Source of the DNA: Mycolicibacterium austroafricanum
GTDB lineage: Bacteria; Actinomycetota; Actinomycetes; Mycobacteriales; Mycobacteriaceae
DNA length: 64,000 nucleotides
Reading direction: 5' to 3'
NCBI RefSeq assembly: GCF_000612725.1
Contig: NZ_HG964454.1
Coordinates: forward strand, 558,750-622,749
Shown: piece after piece, positions 50,539 to 59,302 of the stretch
Numbering within the stretch: position 1 is the first letter of the stretch
Layout: each line of letters starts with the position of its first letter
Translations under genes and position numbers: made by a program
Notes under the pieces: generated by a model
Seen by the model: the letters and a program-made list of their open reading frames with translations, nothing else
The model's database searches: none
Told to the model about the DNA's origin: nothing

Positions 50539-51039
50539 TCACAATCGGTGCAACTCAGAGCAGAACGCCATCCGGGCCGGCTCGTTCGGACAGCTGCCCA
50601 TGATCATGAACCCGGTGGCCACCGCACCGTCGAGTCGAGGGATGCCGGCGATGTGGTTGAGGATCAACAGATACGGCGTCGACAGCTTGAAAAGCTCGGT
50701 GTGCTCGGCCTGGTCGTAGGGAAGCCTCGTGACGACGTCGTGCAGCGCCTTACGCAATCTGCGGGAGGGATTCCACAGGCAGGTCCACGGGCTCCGGTAG
50801 GCGTCCATCCGGTCCACCACCCGCCACGCGCTGACCTGACCGTCGGGGTAGACGTCACGGTAAAGCAGGTAGAGGTTCTGCGTTCCGGGGACGGGCGCGA
50901 AGAACGTCCACTGCGGCACCAGGCCCACCGCATGCAGAGCATTCACCACCGCCCCGTTACGACCGGCGTTGTGCAGCACGGTGACCGTGAGAAGCACTCC
51001 CGCCGCAGTGATCACCACGGCGTCGACGACCGCGGACAT
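50539..51039 (-). CDS. SdpA / DUF5819-like membrane-anchored protein
   Basis: A 166-residue protein with one N-terminal membrane helix (about 5-25) and a block GLVPQWTFFAPVPGTQNLYLLYRD (key residues PQW, FFAP, YR) that resembles the PQ-W-FF-P pattern of SdpA and DUF5819 proteins. The rest is soluble and probably lies outside the membrane, with cysteines in SPWTCLW, GSCPNE and AFCSEL. The ATG shares one base with the stop of the upstream gene (TGATG). It sits beside an HTTM gene, as SdpA does beside SdpB. Confidence 0.58.
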   Translation of the reverse strand: MSAVVDAVVITAAGVLLTVTVLHNAGRNGAVVNALHAVGLVPQWTFFAPVPGTQNLYLLYRDVYPDGQVSAWRVVDRMDAYRSPWTCLWNPSRRLRKALHDVVTRLPYDQAEHTELFKLSTPYLLILNHIAGIPRLDGAVATGFMIMGSCPNEPARMAFCSELHRL

Positions 51040-51872
51040 CAGAACCCGTGCTGCTCGAAGACTTCCCGACGCACCGCCAGCAGTTCGCGGGCGGAGGCCA
51101 GCGGACCCAGCGTGTCGAGTTGCGCTTTCGACAACCGGATCTGGTCGAGCTTCTCCCCCATCTTCTCGCACCCGCCCGCGCACGTGACCAGCGCGACGAC
51201 GATCGCGACGAGGGCGCCGGTGGCGATCGGGCAGATGGTGGCCTCGCCGATGTTCAAACCGGTCATATCGGCCGGCACGGCCTCGACCGCGAGCTTCTCG
51301 ATCTCGGACAGATCCGGTGGAACTTTGACGACCAGGGTGCTGAAGTCTGCGTCGACCGAGTTCTTCTGGTGCTGAACGAATCGGAAGTCGCCGTCGTTGA
51401 CTGCCCCGCCGTTGTACGCGAACCCGATGGCGCCGTAGGCATCCCCCTGCGGCAGCGTGAGCTTGCCGGCGAGTTCTTTGTCGCCGTACATCACGTCGAA
51501 GTACATCGGACTGTCCAGCAGGATCTGGAATCCCTCGTCGAGAGAGGCGACGGGGTGGCGCTTCATCTCCCGCGCCGCTTGTGCGCTGAGGCGGCGGAGG
51601 GTGTCGTCGTCACCTGCTGCGTAGGCGTCGGCCAGGTCGGCGATGACCTTCGATCCGCGCGGCGCCCAGAACAGCATGATCGAGCCCTTTACCGGGCTCA
51701 ACAGATAGTCCTTCCGGCTGCCCGTGAAGTGGGGAACGGTGATGATTGTGTCGGGTCGGCTCTGCCGGGAGATCCGCCGCGACTGGTCGGCGCGCAGCTT
51801 CCACAGGTGTTGCGCAAGACCGGGCTGCTCGAACTGGTGACGGATCTGGTCAATCCTGGTGGGGCGTGGCAT
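51039..51872 (-). CDS. Unknown protein with a cysteine-rich hydrophobic segment (candidate peptide precursor)
   Basis: A 277-residue protein I cannot assign to a family. Residues 1-205 look soluble, without a signal peptide (DTIITVPHFTGSRKDY, ADLADAYAAGDDDTLRRL, GDAYGAIGFAYNGG). Residues 206-235 are hydrophobic with Cys214, Cys231 and Cys235 (TICPIATGALVAIVVALVTC, then AGGCEKM). A helical tail follows. Since the next two genes resemble SdpA and SdpB, this may be the precursor of an SDP-like membrane-active peptide, although SdpC itself has a signal peptide. A strong ribosome site (GGAGG, 6 bases) precedes the ATG. Confidence 0.6.
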   Translation of the reverse strand: MPRPTRIDQIRHQFEQPGLAQHLWKLRADQSRRISRQSRPDTIITVPHFTGSRKDYLLSPVKGSIMLFWAPRGSKVIADLADAYAAGDDDTLRRLSAQAAREMKRHPVASLDEGFQILLDSPMYFDVMYGDKELAGKLTLPQGDAYGAIGFAYNGGAVNDGDFRFVQHQKNSVDADFSTLVVKVPPDLSEIEKLAVEAVPADMTGLNIGEATICPIATGALVAIVVALVTCAGGCEKMGEKLDQIRLSKAQLDTLGPLASARELLAVRREVFEQHGF

Positions 51873-51933
51873 GGTTTTCCTCCCGTTGGCGTGCTGGTGG
51901 ACCGAGCGTGCGTCAACGGGACGCGGGATTCTT

Positions 51934-51949
51934 GAGTAGTCGACTACTC
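51934..51949. promoter_or_regulatory. Perfect 16-bp palindrome GAGTAGTCGACTACTC upstream of the SDP-like set
   Basis: All 16 bases are symmetric. It lies 61 bases before the first gene of the set and just past the end of the MFS gene. A near copy lies 63 bases before luxR. The form and distance suit an activator of the LuxR/NarL type. Confidence 0.7.
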
Positions 51950-51956
51950 GACTTCG

Positions 51957-53153
51957 TTACCGGGCCACCCGCCGCACCACCGGAAGCACCGCCAACGCGA
52001 TCGCCTGCACGCCGATCACCACCCCGACGAGCAGCGGGACCGACTGCCCGTACAGGTACCCGGTGAGCGCGCCACCGGCCGCCGCCGCGCAGCCGAGCAC
52101 CGCCGCGTAGATGCCGTAGGCCGTGGCGCGCCGTGCCGGTTCGACGAGATCGGCGACAACCGCGCGCAGCGTCGACTCCTGGATGCCGACCGCCGCGCCC
52201 CACACCAGTGCGCCCGCGACGACCGGGACGAGGTGGTCGTTGAAGGCCAGCGCCGGGACGAGTCCGGCCATCACCGGCAGCGCACCGAGCACCACCGCAC
52301 CGACCTTGTCGTAGACCCAGCCTGTGGCGAGCGCGGCAAGCGCGTCGGCGACCATCGCCGCGGCATAGATCACCGGCACCACCGCGACGTGCACGACTCC
52401 GCGCTCCACCTGATGAAACGACAGCACCCCGAAAGTGGTGAACCCCAACATCGTGGCCGCCGAGAAGCCCGCGTACATCCAGAACGAGCGCGGCAGTGAC
52501 CGCAGGAAACTCACGTGCGCAACGGGTTTCGTCGACGACGCAGCCTCGACCTCGTAACGGGCCGGCTCCGGCACCCGGACCCGCAGCCAGGCCAGCAGCG
52601 CCAGCACGCCGACGCCGGGGACGGCGAGCAGCGCCAAGGTCGGCGCGTAGTCGCCGCCGAAAACCACAAGCATCGCCGCCACCGCCAACGGACCTGCGAC
52701 AGCGCCGATCTGATCCATCGCCTCGTGGACGGCGAACCCACGGCCGCGGCCGGTGACCGCGGTGGCGTGCGACAGCAGCGTGTCCTTGGCAGGGCTGCGC
52801 ACTGCCTTGCCGACGCGCTCGGCGATGATCAGCGCGGCTGCCGCCCACAGCACGCCGACCGCGCCGAGGAACGGCACCGTGACGACGGTCAGGAAGTAGC
52901 CGCCGATCGTCCATGTCCAGAACCGGCCGGTGCGGTCGGCCAGCGGACCGGAGACCACCCGCAGGATCAGCGCCGCCGCCTCGCCGACACCGGTGACGAC
53001 ACCGACCACCACGGCCGTCGCTCCCAGCGACGCGAGCAGCGGCCCGGTGATCGAGCGGGCTCCTTCGTAGACGATGTCGGCGAGCAGGCTGACGACACCG
53101 AAGGTGGTGACGAACCGCCACGCACTGAGCCCGACACCGGGCGTGCCGGTCAT
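51957..53153 (-). CDS. MFS transporter
   Basis: A 398-residue major facilitator protein with about twelve helices. The motif-A-like loop RVVSGPLADRTGRFWTW is between helices 2 and 3, and the fourth and fifth helices are joined by GKAVRSPAKDTLLSHA and GRGFAVHEAMDQIGAVAGP. The substrate is unknown; the family pattern suggests drug or metabolite efflux. The ATG overlaps the dnaE1 stop (ATGA), so it is read from the dnaE1 transcript. Confidence 0.87.
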   Translation of the reverse strand: MTGTPGVGLSAWRFVTTFGVVSLLADIVYEGARSITGPLLASLGATAVVVGVVTGVGEAAALILRVVSGPLADRTGRFWTWTIGGYFLTVVTVPFLGAVGVLWAAAALIIAERVGKAVRSPAKDTLLSHATAVTGRGRGFAVHEAMDQIGAVAGPLAVAAMLVVFGGDYAPTLALLAVPGVGVLALLAWLRVRVPEPARYEVEAASSTKPVAHVSFLRSLPRSFWMYAGFSAATMLGFTTFGVLSFHQVERGVVHVAVVPVIYAAAMVADALAALATGWVYDKVGAVVLGALPVMAGLVPALAFNDHLVPVVAGALVWGAAVGIQESTLRAVVADLVEPARRATAYGIYAAVLGCAAAAGGALTGYLYGQSVPLLVGVVIGVQAIALAVLPVVRRVAR

Positions 53154-56100
53154 CCGCCCAGACAGCCGGGGCCCAGCAGCTCCTTGAGGTCACCCATCAG
53201 CGCCGACGACGGGGTGACCCGCAGGGACTGATCCAACTCCAGCGTGGTGATGCGCTCACCGCTGATCAACCGCAGATGCACCTGGGCGGTGCCGGGGTGC
53301 CGGGCCAGCACCTGCTTGAGCGCCGTCACCTTGTCGACGGTGCACTGCCGCGTGGGCAGGCTCACCGCGACCGGACGGTTCACGTTTGCGCTCGAAAAGT
53401 CGGGAACCACAAGCTCGTTGGCGATCAAGGAGATCCGATCGTCGCGGATGGCCACCTTGGCTCCCACCAGAACCACCACGTCGTCGGCGATCTCGGCACC
53501 GAACATCGAGTAGGTCTGAGGGAAGAACAGCACCTCGATGCCGCCGGTGAGGTCCTCGATCTGCGCCGACGCCCAGGGCAGGCCGTTCTTGTTGACCCGG
53601 CGGTTGACCGAGGCCAGGATCCCGCCGACACGGACCTGGGTGTCGTTGGCCACGTCCCCGTCGAGGATCGCCGGGATCTGGGTATCGACCTGCGCGGCGA
53701 GCAGATGCGCGACCCCGTTGAGGGGGTGGCCCGACACGTACAGGCCGAGCATCTCCCGTTCCAGGGCGAGCTTGTGCTTGTCCTCCCACTCCTCGTCGGG
53801 CACCTTGATGGTGAACGCGGAGTCTCCGGCGTCCGCGCCGGAACCATCTGCGCCGCCGAACAGATCGAACTGGCCCATCGCCTCGGCCTTCTTGGTGCCG
53901 AGCACCGAGTCGACCGCGTCGGTGTGCACCAGGAACAGGCCCTTGCGCGGGTGGCCGAGGGAGTCGAACGCCCCTGCCTTGACCAGCGACTCCGTCACCT
54001 TCTTGTTGCAGGCGGCGATGTCGATCTTGTTGAGGTAGTCGGAGAAGTCGGCGAATTTGCCCTTCTCCTTGCGGGTCGCAACCAGCGAGGACACCACGTT
54101 GGCGCCGACGTTGCGCACCGCGCCGAGACCGAACCGGATGTCATCGCCCACCGAGGCGAAGTTCTGCACCGACTCGTTGACGTCGGGCGGCAGCACCGTG
54201 ATGCCGAGGCGCCGGCAGTCAGCCAGATACACCGCGGCCTTGTCCTTGTCGTCACCGACCGAGGTGAGCAGACCAGCCATGTACTCGGCCGGGTAGTTGG
54301 CCTTCAGGTAGGCCGTCCAGTACGACACCAGGCCGTAGCCGGCGGCATGCGACTTGTTGAACGCGTACCCGGCGAACGGAAGAATGGTGTCCCACAACGC
54401 TTTCACGGCCTTCTCGGAGAAGCCGTTGGCCGTCATGCCCTCCTTGAAGCCCTGGTACTCGGCTTCGAGTACCTCGAGCTTCTTCTTGCCCATGGCCTTG
54501 CGCAGCGCATCGGCCTTGCCCATCGAGTACGAGGCGACCTTCTGGGCGATGAACATGATCTGCTCTTGGTAGACGATCAGGCCGTAGGTCTCGCTGAGGA
54601 TGTCCTTGAGCGGCTCTTCGAGTTCGGGGTGGATCGGTTTGATGGCCTGGCGGCCGTTCTTGCGGTCGGCGTAGTCGTTGTGGGCGTTCATGCCCATCGG
54701 ACCCGGACGGTACAGCGCCAGCACCGCGACGATGTCGTTGAACTCGGTGGGCTGCATGCGACGCAGCAGGTCGCGCATCGGCCCGCCGTCGAGCTGGAAA
54801 ACACCCAGCGTGTCCCCGCGGCCGAGGAGTTCGTAGGCCTTGGGGTCGTCGAGCGTCAACGACTCCAGATCCACGTCGATGCCACGGTTGGCCTTGATGT
54901 TCTCGATGCAGTCACCGATGATCGTCAGGTTCCGCAGCCCGAGGAAGTCCATCTTCAGCAGGCCGATGGCCTCGCACGACGGGTAGTCCCAGCCGGTGAT
55001 CACCGCGCCGTCCTGCGGGCGCTTCCACAGCGGGATCGCGTCGATGAGCGGTTCCGAGCTCATGATCACCGCGCAGGCGTGCACACCGGCGTTGCGGACC
55101 AGGCCCTCCAGACCGCGGGCGGTCTCGTAGATGGTGCGCACATCGGGGTCGGTGTCGATCAGGGCGCGGACCTCGGCGGCCTCTTTGTAGCGCTCGTGGG
55201 TGGGGTCGGTGATACCCGACACCGGGATGTCCTTGGCCATGATCGGCGGCGGCAGCGCCTTGGTGATTCGGTCGGCGATCGCGAAGCCGGGCTGGCCGTA
55301 GTGCACACGCGCCGAATCCTTCAGCGCCGCTTTGGTTTTGATGGTGCCGAAGGTGATGACCTGGGCCACCCGGTCGCTACCCCACTTGTTGGCGGCGTAC
55401 CGCAGCATCTCGCCCCGGCGACGGTCGTCGAAGTCGATGTCGATGTCGGGAGCCGACGGACGTTCCGGGTTGAGGAACCGCTCGAACAGCAGACCGTGCG
55501 GGATCGGGTCGATGTTGGTGATGCCCATCGCGTAGGCCACCAGCGATCCGGCCGCCGAACCACGGCCGGGGCCGACGCGGATCCCGACGGAGCGGGCGTA
55601 GTTGATGAGGTCGGCGACGATCAGAAAGTAGGCCGGGAAGCCCTTGTCGCAGATGACCTTGATCTCGTACTGGGCGCGGTCGATGTACTCCTGCGGTACG
55701 GGCGCACCGTGGAAGCGCCGCTCCTGCAGACCCGCCATGACCTCATGCGTGAGCCACGAGCCCTGGTCGTGGCCCTCGGGCACCGGGAAGATCGGCATCC
55801 GGTCCTTCGGTGTCCACACGTCGGCGTAGGACTGGACCCGTTCGGCGATCAGCAGCGTCGAATCACACGCGCCCGGCACCTGACCGTCCCACAGCGCCCG
55901 CATCTCGGCGGCCGACTTCAGGAAGTAGCCGTCACCGTCGAATTTGAATCGGTTGGGGTCCGACAGCGTCTTGCCGGTCTGGATGCACAGCAACGCCTCG
56001 TGGTTCTGCGCGGCGTCGCGGGTGACGTAGTGGCAGTCGTTGGTGGCCAACGGCGGGATGCCGAGCTTCTGTCCGATGTCGAGCAGGCCCTCGCGGACAC

Positions 56101-56698
56101 GGCGCTCGATGTCGAGGCCATGGTCCATCAGCTCGAGGAAGAAGTTCTCCGGTCCGAAGATCTCCCGCCATCTGGCGGCGGCCTCAAGCGCCTCGCGGTC
56201 ATGGCCGAGCCGCAACCGGGTCTGCACCTCACCGGACGGGCACCCGGTGGTGGCGATGATGCCCTCGGCGTGCTCGGCGATGATCTCGGCGTCCATCCGC
56301 GCCCACTTGCCGAGCTGCCCCTCGAACGACGCCAGCGACGACAGTTTGAACAGGTTGCGCAGGCCGGTCGCGTTCTCGGCGACCATCGTCATGTGCGTGT
56401 ACGAGCCGCTGCCGGACACGTCGTCGGACTTCTGGCTGGGGTCACCCCAGAGCACGCGCTTGGTCTCGAAGCGTGAAGCCGGCGCGATGTAGGCCTCGAT
56501 GCCGATGATGGGCTTGATCCCGGCGTCGGTGGCGGCGTTGTAGAACTCGCTGGCGCCGAACATGTTTCCGTGGTCGGTCATGCCGATGGCGGGCATCTCC
56601 AGCCGCTGCGCCTCGGCCAGCATCGGCTTCACCTTGGCGGCGCCGTCGAGCATCGAGTACTCGGTGTGGTTGTGGAGATGCACGAATGACCCGCTCAT
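53150..56698 (-). CDS. dnaE1: DNA polymerase III alpha subunit, replicative
   Basis: This is the chromosomal replicative polymerase, 1182 residues. The N-terminal PHP domain keeps its metal ligands (VHLHNHTEYSMLDG, MTDHGNMFG and later histidines); in mycobacteria this domain is the proofreading exonuclease of DnaE1. The palm has the catalytic aspartates in PDIDIDFDDRRRGEM near 417-422. The finger, beta-binding and OB-fold parts (GGILASVNRRVNKNG) follow. The ATG at 56696-56698 opens the PHP motif directly. A TAGACT element 9 bases upstream may be its -10 box. Confidence 0.97.
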   Translation of the reverse strand: MSGSFVHLHNHTEYSMLDGAAKVKPMLAEAQRLEMPAIGMTDHGNMFGASEFYNAATDAGIKPIIGIEAYIAPASRFETKRVLWGDPSQKSDDVSGSGSYTHMTMVAENATGLRNLFKLSSLASFEGQLGKWARMDAEIIAEHAEGIIATTGCPSGEVQTRLRLGHDREALEAAARWREIFGPENFFLELMDHGLDIERRVREGLLDIGQKLGIPPLATNDCHYVTRDAAQNHEALLCIQTGKTLSDPNRFKFDGDGYFLKSAAEMRALWDGQVPGACDSTLLIAERVQSYADVWTPKDRMPIFPVPEGHDQGSWLTHEVMAGLQERRFHGAPVPQEYIDRAQYEIKVICDKGFPAYFLIVADLINYARSVGIRVGPGRGSAAGSLVAYAMGITNIDPIPHGLLFERFLNPERPSAPDIDIDFDDRRRGEMLRYAANKWGSDRVAQVITFGTIKTKAALKDSARVHYGQPGFAIADRITKALPPPIMAKDIPVSGITDPTHERYKEAAEVRALIDTDPDVRTIYETARGLEGLVRNAGVHACAVIMSSEPLIDAIPLWKRPQDGAVITGWDYPSCEAIGLLKMDFLGLRNLTIIGDCIENIKANRGIDVDLESLTLDDPKAYELLGRGDTLGVFQLDGGPMRDLLRRMQPTEFNDIVAVLALYRPGPMGMNAHNDYADRKNGRQAIKPIHPELEEPLKDILSETYGLIVYQEQIMFIAQKVASYSMGKADALRKAMGKKKLEVLEAEYQGFKEGMTANGFSEKAVKALWDTILPFAGYAFNKSHAAGYGLVSYWTAYLKANYPAEYMAGLLTSVGDDKDKAAVYLADCRRLGITVLPPDVNESVQNFASVGDDIRFGLGAVRNVGANVVSSLVATRKEKGKFADFSDYLNKIDIAACNKKVTESLVKAGAFDSLGHPRKGLFLVHTDAVDSVLGTKKAEAMGQFDLFGGADGSGADAGDSAFTIKVPDEEWEDKHKLALEREMLGLYVSGHPLNGVAHLLAAQVDTQIPAILDGDVANDTQVRVGGILASVNRRVNKNGLPWASAQIEDLTGGIEVLFFPQTYSMFGAEIADDVVVLVGAKVAIRDDRISLIANELVVPDFSSANVNRPVAVSLPTRQCTVDKVTALKQVLARHPGTAQVHLRLISGERITTLELDQSLRVTPSSALMGDLKELLGPGCLGG

Positions 56699-56769
56699 AG
56701 GGGAGCCAGTCTATGACCGCCCACCGACAGCGCGCGGCGTGTCGTGCTGCGTGTCTCGTCTTCTTCGAA

Positions 56770-57432
56770 TCAGGCGTCGACGGATGCCGGCTCCGGCGTG
56801 TCCAGCAACCCGAAACCGACCATTCGGAGCAATTGCCTGGCAATCTCCGGGGCACCGTCGGCCCCGGAGATGAAGCCAGCGTGGAACACAAGCCCCCAGA
56901 ACAGCGCGCCGAGCAGGTCGGCCACCGCATGCGCGTCGGTGTCGAAGGCCAACTCGCCGCGCCGCACCGCATCCACGACCACGGCGTCGAAGAACGCGTG
57001 CACCGTGGAGACCACCGCGGCCGCGGCCTCGTGCCGGAGGACTCCCCTGTGGTCGACGCGCGCGGTGACGACCAGTCCCATCAGAGCCGGCTCGGCGCCG
57101 CCGAGTCGGTGCATCTCCGCGATGAACACTTCTAATTGCCTAAGTAAGGATCCCGCGAGCGTCGCCTCGGCCGCGCATCTGGCCACCTCCGCGCGGACGT
57201 CGGCGAGCAGCACCTCGTAGAGCTGCTCCCGAGTGGCGAAATAGTAGTGCAGGGTCGGCCTGCTCACCCCGGCCCGCAGCGCGATCTGCTGGAACGTGGC
57301 CGCGCGATATCCGTGTTCGGCGATGACGTCGCGGGCCGCACACAGGATTGTCCGCCGCGTCTGGTCGGAGTTGGCCCCGACCGGACGCCCGGGTCTGCGA
57401 ACCGCGGGCACGATGAGGGCCTCGAATTCCAC
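56770..57432 (-). CDS. TetR-family regulator
   Basis: A 220-residue regulator. The helix-turn-helix is at about 45-68 (FQQIALRAGVSRPTLHYYFATREQL, key residues RAGVSRPTLHYYF) after a Pro-rich head (RRPGRPVGANSD). The ligand domain is Ala/Val-rich. The GTG at 57430-57432 is used because a -10 box TAGCGT ends 6 bases before it; a TTG two codons upstream is also open. A palindrome overlaps that -10, so autoregulation is likely. Targets may include the rarD gene upstream in the same direction, but this is not shown. Confidence 0.85.
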   Translation of the reverse strand: MEFEALIVPAVRRPGRPVGANSDQTRRTILCAARDVIAEHGYRAATFQQIALRAGVSRPTLHYYFATREQLYEVLLADVRAEVARCAAEATLAGSLLRQLEVFIAEMHRLGGAEPALMGLVVTARVDHRGVLRHEAAAAVVSTVHAFFDAVVVDAVRRGELAFDTDAHAVADLLGALFWGLVFHAGFISGADGAPEIARQLLRMVGFGLLDTPEPASVDA

Positions 57433-57438
57433 GAGCAA

Positions 57439-57453
57439 ACGCTATGGCATAGC
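57439..57453. promoter_or_regulatory. TetR-type operator GCTATG-G-CATAGC over the -10 box
   Basis: Perfect six-base arms with a one-base spacer at 57441-57453. On the minus strand TAGCGT (57439-57444) overlaps the arm and ends 6 bases before the TetR GTG. Repressor on this site would block its own promoter. Confidence 0.6.
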
Positions 57454-57485
57454 TACCGGCCGGTCAACATGTGCTCGCGCAAAGG

Positions 57486-58376
57486 TCAGGCCGGACAGGG
57501 CCGGGCGGCACGCCGCTGGACGCGCGCGCGACGCAGCGCGTCGCCGGTGAACACCAGCAGCGCCAACCAGATCAGGGCGAACCCCAGCCACCTCATCGGA
57601 GGCATCGGCTCGCCGCCGACGAGCACTCCCCACGACAGCTGCATTGCCGGGTTCACGTAGAACAGCAGGCCCAAGCTGACCATCGCCAGCCGTTGCGCGG
57701 CCGCGGCGAAGAGCAGCAGCGGAAGCGCGGTCAGCACGCCCGACAGGATCAGCAGCGCGATGTGCGAGGCGCCGTGTCCGGTGAGTGTGCCCCCACCGGA
57801 CGCCTGTAGGGCCACCAGGTAGCCGATCGCGAACGGGGTCGCGATCGCCGCCTCGATGCCGACACTGACCCGCGGATCGGTGCGTACCACCTTCTTGACC
57901 GCGCCGTACAGGCCGAACGACAGCGCCAGGCCCAGGCCCACCACAGGCGGCTGCCCCAACTGCACCGTCAGGATCACCACCGCGGCCACGGCGATCGCCA
58001 AGGCGGTGAACTGCCACCGATTGAGCTTCTCCCGGAAGACCAGCATCCCGAGCGCGATCGACACCAGCGGGTTGATGAAGTAGCCGAGTGCGGCATCCAC
58101 CACATGCCCGTTGTTCACCGCATACACGAAGATCAGCCAGTTGGCCGAGATCAGTGCGGCCGCCGCGACCAGAAGCAGCCAGGTGCGCCGGTCGATCGCC
58201 TTGATGTCGCCGAGCCTGCGCACCGCCGCGACCACGACGACCATCATCGCGAAGCTCCAGATGACGCGGTGCGCGAGTATCTCGACCGCCCCTGCCGGTT
58301 TCAGCAGCGGGAAGAAAGCCGGAAACAGCCCCCACATCACGTAGGCACCGGCCCCGTAGAGCAGACCCGACCTCAC
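57486..58376 (-). CDS. rarD: RarD/EamA-family transporter
   Basis: A 296-residue membrane protein with about ten helices. It has the RarD pattern: LLYGAGAYVMWGLFPAFFPLL at the start, EILAHRVIWSF, SANWLIFVYAVNNGHVVDAALGYFINPL, and LLFYVNPAMQLSWGVLV near the end. The RarD group are EamA transporters with unknown substrates. The GTG start overlaps the stop of the RluD-type gene (GTGA). Confidence 0.88.
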   Translation of the reverse strand: MRSGLLYGAGAYVMWGLFPAFFPLLKPAGAVEILAHRVIWSFAMMVVVVAAVRRLGDIKAIDRRTWLLLVAAAALISANWLIFVYAVNNGHVVDAALGYFINPLVSIALGMLVFREKLNRWQFTALAIAVAAVVILTVQLGQPPVVGLGLALSFGLYGAVKKVVRTDPRVSVGIEAAIATPFAIGYLVALQASGGGTLTGHGASHIALLILSGVLTALPLLLFAAAAQRLAMVSLGLLFYVNPAMQLSWGVLVGGEPMPPMRWLGFALIWLALLVFTGDALRRARVQRRAARPCPA

Positions 58377-59302
58377 CGGTCGTGCTGACGCAGAACGTCC
58401 AGTGCGTGCTGCAGATCGGCCGGGTACGGGCTGGTGATCTCGATGCGCCGCCCGTCGGCCGGGTGGACGAACGCCAACGACCGGGCGTGCAGCCATTGCC
58501 GTTCCAGCCCAAGCTTTTTCGCCAGCGTGGGATCCGCACCGTAGGTGAGGTCGCCGCAGCACGGGTGATGAAGGGCGGCGAAATGGACCCGGATCTGGTG
58601 GGTGCGGCCGGTTTCGAGCTCGATGTCGAGCAGGCTCGCCGCCTGGTGCGCCTCGAGCGTGTCGTAGTGCGTGACGCTGTGCCGACCGCCCTCGACGACC
58701 GCGAACTTCCAGTCATGGCCGCGATGGCGGCCGATCGGGGCGTCGATGGTGCCGCTGGACGGATCCGGGTGGCCCTGGACGAGCGCGTGGTAGCGCTTCT
58801 CGACGGTGCGCTGCTTGAAGGCGCGTTTGAGCGCGGTGTACGCCCGCTCCGACAGTGCCACCACCATGACTCCGGAGGTGCCGACGTCGAGGCGGTGCAC
58901 GATGCCCTGACGCTCGTGGATCCCCGACGTGCTGATCCGGAAGCCCGCCGCCGCCAGGCCACCGAGCACCGTCGGACCATGCCAGCCGACGGTGGCATGC
59001 GCCGCGACACCCGGCGGCTTGTCGACGGCGACGATGTCCTCGTCGGAGTACAGGATCCCCATTCCCTCGATGTCGACCGGGGTGTTCTCCACCGGGGCGG
59101 GCGCCTCGGGCAGGCGGACCTCCAGCCAGGCACCCGCAGTCAGCTTGTCCGACTTGGCCGCCCTGGCCCCGTCGAGTTCGACACCACCCTCCTCGGCGAT
59201 GGCGGCGGCAGCGGTGCGCGAGAGCCCGAGCAGCCGAGCAAGCCCGGCGTCCACCCGCATCCCCGCCAGGCCCTCCGGCACGGGCATCGACCGTGTCGTC
59301 AT
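58373..59302 (-). CDS. RNA pseudouridine synthase, RluD type
   Basis: A 309-residue RluA-family synthase. An N-terminal S4 domain (residues 10-70, RVDAGLARLLGLSRTAAAAIAEEG) precedes the catalytic domain, with the Asp in IVHRLDVGTSGVMVVA near 140, and ELETGRTHQIRVH and HCCGD-like HPCCGDLTYG. It probably modifies 23S rRNA. The ATG at 59300-59302 overlaps the lspA stop (ATGA). It matches the Rv1540 position beside lspA. Confidence 0.92.
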   Translation of the reverse strand: MTTRSMPVPEGLAGMRVDAGLARLLGLSRTAAAAIAEEGGVELDGARAAKSDKLTAGAWLEVRLPEAPAPVENTPVDIEGMGILYSDEDIVAVDKPPGVAAHATVGWHGPTVLGGLAAAGFRISTSGIHERQGIVHRLDVGTSGVMVVALSERAYTALKRAFKQRTVEKRYHALVQGHPDPSSGTIDAPIGRHRGHDWKFAVVEGGRHSVTHYDTLEAHQAASLLDIELETGRTHQIRVHFAALHHPCCGDLTYGADPTLAKKLGLERQWLHARSLAFVHPADGRRIEITSPYPADLQHALDVLRQHDR

